Part shown: positions 11,590 through 22,560 of the stretch, piece after piece
Layout: each line of letters starts with the position of its first letter
Numbering within the stretch: the stretch's first letter is position 1
NCBI GenBank assembly: GCA_013400115.1
Contig: VXBP01002290.1
Coordinates: 558,001 to 622,000, forward strand
From: Rhinopomastus cyanomelas
Taxonomy: Eukaryota; Chordata; Aves; Bucerotiformes; Rhinopomastidae
Length of the DNA: 64,000 nt
Direction: 5' to 3'
The notes under the pieces: model-generated
What the model was told of the DNA's origin: nothing
Database searches by the model: none
Seen by the model: the letters and a program-made list of their open reading frames with translations, nothing else
Translations under genes and position numbers: made by a program

Positions 11590-12112
11590 TTTCTCTGCCC
11601 TGTTTCCCGCTCTTCCCGGGCGCAGCTCCCGCAGCGCTGAGGGAGGCCGCCATGGGCTCAGGGCAGGACGCGTCTGGTCGCAGCGCCGCACGCGCACGCT
11701 TTGCCGCCGCTTTCCCGCCTCGGTCTGGGCTGGCGGCTGCTGAGAGGCGGCTCTTGCGCTGCTTCTGCGTTCCCTTGCACCCCGCTGGCCGCCCTGCGCG
11801 CAGGCGCTGCTGTCCGCGCTGAGGGGACGAGCGCCTCGGTAGGGCGAGGACGGACGGACAGAAGAAAAGCTGCGCGCTCGGCCCCTCCCCGAAGGCCGCG
11901 GGCACGGCGTGGCCAGTGACACTCACTCGGCAGGTGCGGAGGGCAGCGCCGGAACAGGGGGCCGCAGTGTGGGCGCTTAGCCCTCGTTCGGCGGCCGCAG
12001 CCCGTGTCAGGCCATTCTTGGTGCCGGTGAGGCAGCCTCGATTCTCTGAGATTCTTCTCTGGGACCGGCCAGGCTCGGCGGCGGCGCTTCGTGTGGTAGT
12101 GGAAGTGTTGGG
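11590..12112 (+). promoter_or_regulatory. CpG island, presumed COPRS promoter and untranslated first exon
   Basis: GC-rich, CpG-dense block in an otherwise A/T-leaning window, upstream of the COPRS start codon. Visible motifs include the NRF1-like CGCACGCGCACGC near 11687-11699, GCGCGCAGGCGC near 11795 and an ETS-type CCGGAA near 11950. Several donor-like sites could end a first exon: CAG/GTGCGG near 11934, CCG/GTGAGG near 12027 and GGG/GTAACT near 12113. I cannot choose among them. Long open frames on both strands here are expected from the base composition. Confidence 0.75.
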
Positions 12113-12564
12113 GTAACTCTTGCTCACTTCTGCGCTCCCCTCCCTCGGGGTAGTTTCTTACTTGTTGGTACCTTCAGCGCTGCAGCTCTTCAGGGCTGCT
12201 GCAGGGGCTGGGCCCCTTGGCAAGTGGCTGGATCATGCTTTCTGGGACTGTCCTCATTCCACACCACGTATCTCTCTCACCTCTGCAGTTTTCAGTCTGC
12301 TGCTCCCAAACGGGGTGGTTTAGGTTGCTTTTGGGACACGTTCCCAAAGTGGAGGCTGGCAGCACTGTGTTGGCTGCTGCCTGGGCTGACCAGTGGTGGC
12401 AGCAGGATGAGCCATTTCTTCGTAGATTTGCTTTCTGAAGTGAAAGCGTCTGATCATCCAAGGGAACAAACACAGGGGTCAAGCTTAAACTCCAGTAAAA
12501 TTGCATGAGCTTCTGTAGAATAAGTTAAGATACTACTGAATTCTTAAAAACTGCCTTGTAGGTC

Positions 12565-12649
12565 ATGGCAGCTGACACTGAGTTCACAGGCTTGGAGGAG
12601 AAACAGCTTCTCAGTAAGGGAGAAACTGTGACCTGGAAGCCCAGAAAAG
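12565..12649 (+). CDS. COPRS: COPRS coding exon 1
   Basis: The exon begins at 12562 after TGCCTTGTAG; the ATG is at 12565. Encodes MAADTEFTGLEEKQLLSKGE and on to WKPRK, ending before GTAAAC with one base of a split codon. I see no likeness to the human N-terminus, so the start is less sure than the rest. Confidence 0.75.
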
Positions 12650-15536
12650 GTAAACTTAAAATACTAGGACAAACAGATGGGGCAACACATGGGAAATACC
12701 CCTTCAGGTACTGCATTGAATTGTTTCCACATAGGTATCTGTGTATGCCTAAGTGCAAGACTAATCAATATTTCCCCCCAAAATTACCTTTTTAAAGTTT
12801 TTTTGTAAACCAGAGATGTGTTTATTCAATGTCCTTCTTTTTTTTAATGAATGCTAACAGGTGAATGTAATGGAACAAGGCTGCTGGGAGTTGTGCCCTA
12901 GTTTATAAAGTTGCTTTCCAACAAGTGACTCCTTAATTGAGCTAGTGTTGTGATGTATACCTATGCCTCATATTCCCAAGTGTCTGAAACTTTACTTACA
13001 CTATAGAGATGTTCATATGTAAGAAATCTGAGATACTATAATCAGACTAGTAGTTACAAAGTGCATGTATATATCTGACTGAATTACTGCATACTAAGTG
13101 CTTAATTGTTCCTCTTCAATTCCTAAATATTGCTCTTGGCTCTTTTTTTTGTTTTTAGAATATTTGCTGAAGAATATTCCTGACGTTATGGACAGAAAGT
13201 CTGAAGAAAGTGAATTTTCTGATACCTTTCGCAATGAAGATGATGTCTCTGACTCTGCTGTTGACTCTGTTCATTCATACTCTGATCTGGAAGACCTGGA
13301 CGATGAAGACTTCAGTGGGCCTGATGCTGTAACTTTTCCAGAGCTGCAAACTGCTGCTGTGTATGAGACAGAGGACTGGGATAAAGACTTGGAGGAATCT
13401 CACTGCAGTCCGTACGGTGAGAGCAAATTTACTTGCGTTTCATTTGAGTTTTGGTTAGCGTGTGATTGGAGGTGAGTTCTCTGTGTTCTGCAGGAGAATA
13501 TGTTTAAACAACTCCACATTCTATTTTAGGAAGCAATGTTATTTGGTGATTGTTGACCGCATGGATATTTTAATGCATAATTTTGTTGTGAAATACAGGA
13601 TTTAAAGGGAATGTTGTAAAGTACACATGGAACTTCTGCCTGCCCAGTTGAATTCTTAGGGAGTGGAACAGTAAGAACTGTATGTGTGCTCTGTGTGTCT
13701 CTGTGTTCTCTCTGGAGAAGGTTGGTCTCAGCAGTGATGGTTGATTTAGTGAAGCAGAAAAGTACTTAGAGTGAGGGAATGTGACTTTTTTATATAAAAG
13801 TTTTCCCTTTCTCCAAGAAATTCATCCAGACTGTACACTGTAATGTCCCTCGAGCATGTTGTTTGCAGGGCAGCAGTACTGTCTCTGAGTAGATTTGTTG
13901 TTGCTTTTGCTGTGGAGGGTTTTCTTAATAGGATTTTTATTTGGTTTCTTGTTTGGTTGGTTTTTTGTTTGCTTGTTTGTTTGCTTGACTCTCCTAAGTG
14001 GTTGTGTGTGTGGTCAATCCCATGGACAAAAGTGGCAATGGATAGAACAGTTGCACCCACATCTTTAAAGTTGTGTTAAAGTTTCAGTTTCTAAACTGTT
14101 CTACAGTGACTTGCGTTGGGATAGAACAATGGAGTTTAGCCAGCAGTGGCTGATAACCTGCCATGTCGTTGTATGCAGAATAGTACCGTTTCCACTTTCT
14201 TCTTGTTACTGTAATTAACACAAACATTCCTTAGGAAATATCAATTCTCTGCTTATTTCAAATCCATAAATGGCTGTTGAATTTAAGTTCCGTTGTTTGA
14301 TAAGTATAGGAAGTGGGAAAGCTTTTGCAGCCTTCCTGTGAAATCATTCTGATTTTAAAATGAAAATACAGTAGTGATTTTCCACATTGGTTAATCTGAG
14401 AAAAAGATTATTTCCATTTTTGATGTTTCTCTCTCTTCTATCCTTGGCCTTTCTTTTTAATCTCTAATCTTCTTGAATTTACAGAATGTTTTGAAATATT
14501 TTTTACTGGACTGTCACAGGTTCTTTTACTTTTTCTAACTAAATCACCTCTAACTGTATCTCCTGCTCTTCAAATTGTCACAAACGAAGGCAACTGTGAT
14601 TATGGCATTCAAGTGCTTGTGAAGGATACTGAATACAAGACTCTGATTTGTTAACTGCTGCAAATAAAAACAAATGCGTGGTTGGTCATTTGATGGCTTT
14701 TAATCACTTTTTTACAACTGCTGACTTTAATGGCTGTTTGGCCATGCTTCTAGAGAGCTGATAGTGAAACGACTCTATTGGGTCCTTTGCTGCCCCACAG
14801 TCTGGACTTTTCATTTACTCAGTGTCTGCTGGCTAGAGATCTTTGGCTTTTGGTAAAGGACTTTGCCCTATTTTTGTGCTCTAGATTGGTTAAATAACAG
14901 GTTTATTAGGCTTAATTGTAGCTTAGTGGAAATACAGTTCATAGCTAGCTTTTACAGGACTCCACCCTTCCATTCTGCCCAGTGACCCAATTCTTAGAAG
15001 GTTTGGAGGGCTCCTAACTGGGATGTGGTTATGGAGAGAGCAGGAAGGGGGAGGAGAAGTAGAAGTGATTGTTTAACAAGTGTTTTATGCCTGGAGGAAG
15101 AAGTAGAAGAACTGAATGCATTGTAAGAGCTGGTGTTGGATCTTCTGAATCTAGGTATATCATTGAACTTTTTGGAAAATTGCTTAAGAATGTTTCTTAA
15201 AATGCAGATGCTGCCAAATTCAGCTGTTTGTTTTGTAGGTTAATTCATGAGTGCTTGCAGAAGAAATTGCAATAATTACCTGGAAAATGCGGTAGATCTG
15301 CAAAATAATCTGTACTGCCAGTTTTCCATCTCCTATGCTTTAAATATTTTCTTTGATCTTCTTTAGATGCTGATGATTTCTACTGTGGAAGCTTTCAGAA
15401 AAATAATCTTCTGGCCTCATATGCATGGCAAGAGGATTCGTTTTACAACCCGAGCTGTCACCATGCAGCTTGCATTGCTTCTGTGCCACCAGTTAGAACG
15501 ACTGAGATTGGCCAGTTTGATGATGCTGATGAATGA
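12565..15536 (+). CDS. COPRS: COPRS, coordinator of PRMT5 (three coding exons)
   Basis: COPRS is a small nuclear protein that binds PRMT5 and histone H4 and steers PRMT5 methylation to H4 arginine 3. Coding exons are 12565-12649, 13159-13416 and 15367-15536. The joins are GT-AG and in frame, giving 513 nt, 170 residues plus TGA (human about 184). Residues 1-28 are a divergent N-terminus, 29-114 form an acidic D/E/S-rich middle with ETEDWDKDLEE, and 113-118 are PYDADD across the last splice junction. The C-terminus has DSFYNPSCHH and ends GQFDDADE, as in the human tail (GQFDDAED). The start is the first ATG in the exon after CCTTGTAG, three bases into it; an upstream start in the CpG island cannot be excluded. 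It follows UTP6 head-to-tail, the arrangement also known in human. Identity rests on the C-terminal third and on synteny. Confidence 0.9.
13159..13416 (+). CDS. COPRS: COPRS coding exon 2
   Basis: Follows GTTTTTAG and ends before GTGAGA. Encodes EYLLKNIPDVMDRKSEESEF, an acidic stretch with DLEDLDDEDF, and ETEDWDKDLEESHCSPY. It splices in frame to the next exon, giving PYDADD. Confidence 0.92.
13417..15366 (+). other. COPRS last intron
   Basis: 1.95 kb intron with no recognisable element except the T/G-rich simple repeat at about 13940-13987. Confidence 0.7.
13940..13987. repeat. T/G-rich simple repeat in COPRS intron
   Basis: Runs of GTTTG and CTTGTTTG units (TTTGTTTGCTTGTTTGTTTG around 13965-13984). 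Confidence 0.7.
15367..15536 (+). CDS. COPRS: COPRS terminal coding exon
   Basis: Follows TCTTCTTTAG. Encodes DADDFYCGSFQKNNLLASYA, then DSFYNPSCHHAACIASVPP and TTEIGQFDDADE with TGA at 15534-15536. The likeness to the human C-terminus is clear here. An ATG in another frame at 15367 opens a 63-codon shadow frame. Confidence 0.94.
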
Positions 15537-17700
15537 GGTTGACACTGGTCAGTTCTAAATTTCTGAGTGGGATTATGTTCTTCACCAGTGAGTCATGCCA
15601 AGTCCTTTGCATTGCTTGCAGAGTTCTGCATAAGGCCAGAAATGCTGCACCACATCCGAAAGTTTTGCTAGACTGCTGCTGACCAGTCTGTAAACTGAAC
15701 GCGGTTTCCCTGGAAGCCAGAGTACAGGTGCTAGCAGTGAGGAGTCAATGCATTTCTGGACTTTTTGTTTGTCTTCCATTGATTTATGTTGTTGCTAATG
15801 AACAGCTTGAGAGGAAGTGTTTAATTTCCAGATTCAGCTTATTTGCCAAGCTTTGCCAGTTCTGACGTGCTGACTCCTGTGTGTCTGTGTAACTTGTTTT
15901 CTTGTCTTTTCATTTGATGCTGTCACATTGGTGCAGATAGGTTTAAAAACTCTTTCCAGCTTCTCTGTTGCATTTCTGTGTTGCAGTTTGTGATTCTAGG
16001 TCTAATACAGGTATTTGACAAAATTAGCCATGGCAAATACAGCATTACTTGTTCTGGTTTTATTTTTATGTATTTTAGTATGAAGGAATTACAAATCTGT
16101 GGTACACGTTTTGCAAATAACACATGTGGGCATACAGCAGGGCCTGCTGTATCCAAAAGAAATGCTCGGTGCTAAAGATTGCATCCCAACAAGGATTTCT
16201 TCACATCAGGCTGTCCTCTATATGGGCATATAATCCTGCAGTCTCACAGTTGTCTTTATAACATCCTTACATGATATCAGAGGAAAACACCTGTACTTAT
16301 GTAGTGTTTTGCAGTGTAAAATCTCAGTATCCTGTGAACAGTAGTTGATTAAAGTTCCTAATACTGTTGATATGTTTATTTTTTTGCTGTTTGTGTTGTG
16401 GCAAATGAAGAGGTGAGAAAACATAATAGCTCCATAGAGTCTCTAAGACAACAGCAGGAATCCCTGCCTTTGCTTTGGAGTTAGAGGAAACATCCTCAAA
16501 TGTCAGTGAATGGAATATCTGATCACTTGAATAACAGGAATCTTCAACCAGTGCTCCTGTTTCATTAATCACATATCTGTTGAGAACTGTTTCATGGTTT
16601 TGTGTTTTGACACTGACTGATACTGGGGCACAGTGCCCAGAGGCCCAGGGTGTTTTATTCTCGTGTAGAGTTAACATTTACTTTGTTAAAATCATCCAGT
16701 CTGGGAAACTGAAATAATTTCTGCATTAGTTTGGAAGGAGGAAGTGAATGACCCAGATAATTGCTAGAGAGCAGAGGAGGCTTTTCTTCTAATACCTTGG
16801 TAGAGGCTTGGTAGAGGGTTTTCTTCTAATACCTTGCAGCTCATGATTATGTCTTAATACCTAGCAAGCAATTGAGGTAAAGAATGGAGGCCTGATGCGG
16901 AGATTACAAGAAAGCAAGCCTGATCTTTTATTCCTATATGATGGAGTGATCTAGGGATTAATGTTTCCATCAAAACTTACTTTGGCATCTCTCCAGAACA
17001 CACACAGCAGCAAGCACTGACAGACTCTTCTTTCCCTGCATGGTGAGAAAGCTCTTGCTGTGCTGTCTCAGCACCAGGTGTAGGTTGTTGGTTTTGTGGC
17101 CTTCTGTGTATCAGAGAGAGGCTGCAGCTCTTTCAGTTCTGTCAGAACATGCATCAGTAAACCGCTTAAGTTCCCGTGAGATTTTGTGGGCCCCTGTGTG
17201 CGTTCCCACCCTGATAACACTGGGCAATGCCCTGCAGGTGGCAGCAAGGAATCGGCCACGGGTGCTAGCAGCAAGTGTCACCCCTCGGGCTGGACTGCAA
17301 ATATTGATAGCAGTTTACATCTGTGTTCTGCAGAGCCCTGTTCCCTGGAGAGACCGATTCATGTCCCTGAAAATGTATCTTTCTTTTATTTCTCTGAATT
17401 TACACGTACTGTGTACGTGGCTGAGAAAGGAACATCACTTGACTTTGGGATTAGTATATTTTTTTTACTACATACTATGCTTGTGGGGGATGTCCCACCA
17501 TGTTTAATAAACTAACAGAATTCCATGGAATCAAACCACCTTCTTCAGAACTGTTTTAAAAGAATAACAAAACCAGCTTTGTATCGTTGATTAGGTTGAT
17601 TTTTCTTCCCGGAAGATTCCAAAATTGCGTTAGTCCCAAAGTCTTCAAGACATTTTCTGCACATTCTATAAATAAAATTTGTTTTTTCAGCTTTGTACCT
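15537..17700 (+). other. Possible COPRS 3' UTR and flank
   Basis: No gene is seen. AATAAA hexamers at 17506-17511 and 17671-17676, the latter followed by a T-rich GTTTTTTCAG stretch, are candidate poly(A) signals. Whether the transcript really extends 2 kb past the stop cannot be told from sequence alone. Confidence 0.35.
16782..16835 (+). repeat. Short tandem duplication
   Basis: TTTTCTTCTAATACCTT occurs exactly at 16782-16798 and again at 16819-16835, a 37-base period; the spacer carries GGTAGAGGCTTGGTAGAGG. Confidence 0.85.
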
Positions 17701-20700
17701 TTAATTGCAATCAGGCTTGTCTAGTTGGGCCCTCTGGTTACTTGAGGAGAACTTGTCCTGAATTGCCATCTTGCTGAGCTGTTTGTATTTTAAATGATTG
17801 TAAACTCAAAAGATTTGTTTTCAGTTTCCCTTTTAGATTAAAAAAAATCCGAGACCACCCCCACCAGCTTCGGACGAAATGACTTGAGGGTTTTTGAGCA
17901 GAGATGGATTGTGATCTCTAGGGATATGTTGGCAAATGTAAACTTGTTAGTCTTGGCCCTGCTTGTTAGGGAAGGAGCTTAATGTAAAGCTTGATCTGAG
18001 TGCTCTCCAACTTCAGTGGGATTACAAAACCAGATGCAGACTTCTCAGAAAACATCTCCCTGGAAGCATTTGAGACTAAGCTCATGGATTTCAGTGTTTC
18101 TGCACTACAGAGTGTTTCACATTCCATTGTGAGGCTTGCACTGAGCCTGTTTTGTGTTGACACAAGCACGTCGTTCTAGGCAAGAATACAGTGTAATTAA
18201 AAAAATCCTTAAGGTAACACATGAGCCAGCAATTCCGAGCAAGAGCATCAACTGTTCATCCTTTCAGATGATTAGAGGAAGACAGTCTCATTACAGGACC
18301 AAGAGGATAAATATGTTCACACTTACAAGGGACATGCTGGCAGTACTTAAATCAGTCGGAAAATTTGTCAGAAGTATCAAAGATTTGTCACACGTGTATA
18401 TTTTTAACAAGATCTCTCTCTTCTCTGCCACTCAAAGGACAGGTTAATAACCTTCTGAACTGGTTTGAACTGGGGGGGCGGGGCTTAGGAGTATGAATAA
18501 TATGATGATTCATAAGGAAACCTGGGTATAACTCTGAGGCTACCCTTACTTTCCTTCTCATTTTCCCATTTTACAGGAAGAGATCACGAGATTGGAGATA
18601 GTGTTGATAAAGTTCTTCAAATTCATTGAGCAGAACATTTTGTCTGAATAATGAGGTGTTAAAAAACCCGGCAAAGCCGACAAAAAAACCCCAAAGAGGT
18701 TTGCATTTTCTTTGAGCAGGCTAACAAAGGAAAAAAACCCTTGTTTCGGGTGAATCTGTTGTTTCCTTTGAGACCTACAGGGAATGATTTGCAAGAGGAA
18801 ATAACTGAAGGAAATGTGTTCATATTTCCCGGTGATAAGTTGTAACACTTAATTCATACATCAGATTGAGATAGCGGCTTCTTGCACAAAGTCTAACCCA
18901 TTTTAGTGTCTTTTAAAGACACCACAGCTTGGCTTGTTTTATCCCATCCTTTACCTGGTGTGCTTTGGCTCTTAAGCTGAGAAAACGTCTCCACTGTTGA
19001 GAGAACTATCTGAGTAATTTCACATAGTGAAGGAAAATGCTGATGGCAGCAGCTCCTCCTGACCATCTGCTGCTTTCACAGACACCAGTGTAAATCCCAT
19101 TGTAAGAAAGGTCATTTAGCAAACCTAGTGGAGTAAGTCTCTGTACACCCTGCAAAGGAACTCATGATGCTTACCTTTGGTGGTTCTGTATTGCCGAGGT
19201 GCAAGTATTAGAGACTAAAATTGTGGTGGATTTGTTAGTCCTGGAGGTACCAACTGCCCGTGGGAGAGCATCCAAGCTTGGTAGGAGAAACCGTAACCTC
19301 CTAAAAGAATTTGCAAAGCACATGGCATAAATAATTTGACCTTGTGATGGAAACAGCTTCTTTTAAGCTTTTAGAAGATATTCTCAACTGGGATAAACTT
19401 GTAGCTCATTACTCACACAGAAGCTCTGTCCCTGTATAGCTCTCTATGCATTGCCTCTGTCATCTCTGAGCTAAAGCTCAAGTTAGTGTTTGATTATTGC
19501 TTGAGATTTCAGTTTTTAATGTCATGGGCTTCCTTTAGTGTGCTGAGACACTTTTACCTTCTGTTTTGTTTAGTTCTACCTTTTCTACATCACTCATACT
19601 TGATCTGTTTGATTAGGCCTCCATCTACAGCTTGTAGCTTGCCAGAGGTCTGGCCTTGTCAATGGGCTTGGTCAGACGTTACAGATAAAGTCACTTAGAG
19701 AAATGTTTCTCTGGCAGAGGCTGCTTGTCTACTAGATAAGAACTGCATTTAGTTCTGTTATCTGCACTTGCATTAGTAGGTGGATTAGATTTTATTTGGT
19801 CTTTTGGAGAGAAGTGAGTGTTCTTCAGACAGATTAGGGATTTGGTTTAGGGACAAACTTTCTTATGTGGTCTATAAAGTGCCTTGTAACCCTATAGGAG
19901 TACTTTGTGTGTCTGGTTCCTGCCTGCAATTTTGAACAATAACTTTAATGATTGTGCTTCTAATTATGTACACAGGTAAATTCTCAGATGAAAAAATGGA
20001 ACTGTTTCATCATCTGTCCCATTAACTGCAGCAGGGTTTCTGTTTTGCAGAGGAGTGACTGCCAGCAAGTTCAGTCTGCAAGACTTGGTGATAGGATTTT
20101 TCCGGTTTCAGGTCTTACCTTTGTGGTTCAAACTTTCAATTCTAACTTTGAATTCTGCATTTTGGAAGGGTTATTTTCCTTTTTGGTAGTTGTTTTTAAA
20201 TTTTTAATACCATTTGGCTCCTTCTACCTGGAGCTAGATTTTAGCTTTTTTTCTGCCTAGAGCACTAAGACCCAGCTAAAGAGAAGAAGAGGAAATACTT
20301 TATTATAGCAGCATCCATTGTGTTGACAGTAAGCGTCAGAGAAGGATGAAATGAGAGAAATATAAGAGAACAGAGAGGCTGTGCAGTAACAGCTGATTTT
20401 TATGGTTGGAGAATGCTTCAAATTTGACTTGATTACTTCCTTTTTAATTGAAGCCGCACCTAGTTGAGCTGAGAGCTTTCCGTTCCCCAGAGTGCCTTGT
20501 ATCCTTTTTTTGCTGCACTTGCTGTGGTACCTTGGACATTGCACTGACGTGAGAGGGGTATTTATTTTTAGTACTTCTTCCTATGATTAATCCATGCAGG
20601 TTCTGTTTGACTTCTGTTCAAAGCTATTTTAATGATGTAGGCAACAGCTGTTTTCTCCATGTCTTATCAAATATCCTCTCTGTTCTAATAATAACAAAGA

Positions 20701-21946
20701 AGTGTCTTTATTCTTGACTATTCCAAATTCTCATCCAGGGGATCTTGTTGCTTCTCTTTATGGGGGCTACAATCTAGGAATAGGTACTTGTGGATAGATA
20801 GATTCATTGCTTTAAGGAAATCAGTATAATTGAAGATTTAACATCATTTTGTCTTGATTCCATCTTCATGTCTAGGATGACATTTAGGACTATTTCTTTA
20901 ACAGCTCAGTAGTTTTCACTGTCTTCTTGTTGCTTTGGTAAAATGACAAGTATTTCAATGTGCTTTGCCATCAAATGCACAGGAATGATTTCATTAGACT
21001 AACTTCTATTTCCACTAACACTAACATCTCTATTTACTGTGTTTTTAATGTTACTGTTTACAGAGTCTTATTTTGTGATTTTTCTTTTTCGACATATTTT
21101 CTCTCCTCCTTTTTGTTGTCTGTTTACTATTGCAAAACTGATGCTGTTGTGATAGTCTAGTTTCATAGGAGGTCTCTCTCTCTGATATTATCTGGCAAAA
21201 TATGGTATCTGCATCGCTGATAAATGATATCTTTTTTATTTTGTCCGTTGATTAAGACTTTGTCTTTCAGGTAGTCCACAGAGGCTAAACCAAATGAGAA
21301 GACAAGAGCTAATGTGTGCCAGCCCTGTCATGTCCATGGTCTCTCCCAGAAGGAATTCATACACAGTTGTATGAATGGGAACAGTGTGTGCTGGCCTGCC
21401 TTGATAGCCCAGTACTGCGGTATTGGACATTTTCACTGCTGCTATTTCTGACTATGGATTTTTAAATCAAACACTTCACATCTGACAGAGGTGGGGAGCC
21501 TGGCATGTGTAAGAGTTGTCATAATTGTCCTGAGAAAGTTCTGGATTTGTGAAATAGTTACTTGTTTTCGGGCTTTTTACAGTGGGCAGTGTACAACAGC
21601 AGAACACGGTTTATTCCTGAGCATTGAAACTTATTCTACTACCAAATTACTTCATCAGATTCACTAGAAATAAATAGCAAATTTTTTCTTGCTCAGGAGC
21701 CTTGATTTCAGCAGTGAATTGCAGAAAACCTTTCGCATGTGGATTTTATTCTGGTAGAGCATTTTACCATAGCTCAGTGCCAGCTTTATTCATTAATCTC
21801 CTGTCCATACAGCTGCACACTTTTAAAATAACTTGGATAGGCAAATGGATTTGGAAGACAAAGTATTTTAGCTACTCTTAACAACTTGTGAGTTAGTTAT
21901 CACAGAACATTGTCCGTTCTCCTTTTCAAAAAACCACTTCACTTGG
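17700..21946. other. Intergenic, nothing recognised
   Basis: Only short open frames without family resemblance. A G-run with a GC-box-like GGGGGCGGGGC lies at about 18473-18483. No repeats of known type are clear by eye. Confidence 0.5.
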
Positions 21947-22560
21947 TGTCACGTCCTGATCTTAAGAACAGGGAGTTCATGGATTCACTGGGGGTTGAAT
22001 TAAGAACGCTTACACCACAGGTCCACATGAAAATCAAAGTTTACTGAAATTATCATATTCTAAACTCCCAACAGCACAGAGAAATCACCAAAATTACCCA
22101 GTGTTGGACTCAGAGGGTGAGGAAATCACTAAAACTACTGGATGCCCAATTCAGAGAATAGAAAGGAAAAGCGGAAATGGAGAGAAGAGACTTAAGAGGT
22201 CAGCTGACCACTCAGGACTGCAGGCTTTGGGTCTCCCTCACTTCTCAGCTCTGCAGATCTCTGGCAGTCTTCTCCGTTGGGGGTGAGATGGTGGTGATAG
22301 GTGATCTTTGCTTCCCCAGCTTCACAGATTTTTGGCGTATCAGTCTCTCATCCTGGCTGCCGGCTGGGGAGCGCACTCCAGGATGCAGCAGCAAGCTCTT
22401 TCAATGTCTTCAGCAGTCTCTCATCCTGTAATGTATCTATCAAATCCTGGAAAAGTGTAACCTTTTCCTGGAGAGACTTAATTATCTCCTGCTCTGAATT
22501 TTTCATTACAACGTTTATCTTCCTGAGGCACTATCAACACAGCCCATAACACTGAACATA
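21947..22560 (-). mobile_element. Putative LTR-retroelement fragment
   Basis: The + strand begins TGTCACGTCCTG at 21947. On the minus strand this is an end in GGACGTGACA, preceded about 90 bases upstream by AGTAAACTTTGATTTTC, which looks like a degenerate poly(A) signal plus the start of U5. This suggests an LTR on the minus strand ending at 21947. Further upstream (about 22375-22515, minus) a frame reads EQEIIKSLQEKVTLFQDLID and then TLQDERLLKTLKELAA, a heptad-like helix followed by a stop, reminiscent of a degraded retroviral internal region. I cannot name the family, find the second LTR or see a target-site duplication. It could be a deleted provirus or another kind of repeat. Confidence 0.4.

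Noticed and set aside
11481..12127. Several open frames on both strands in the CpG island (up to 191 codons)
   Set aside because: GC-rich DNA has few stops; the translations are R/A/P/S-rich without motifs.
17040..17507. 155-codon plus frame ending near a poly(A)-like signal
   Set aside because: No recognisable domain. It falls in the likely COPRS 3' flank, and the nearby AATAAA fits COPRS better.
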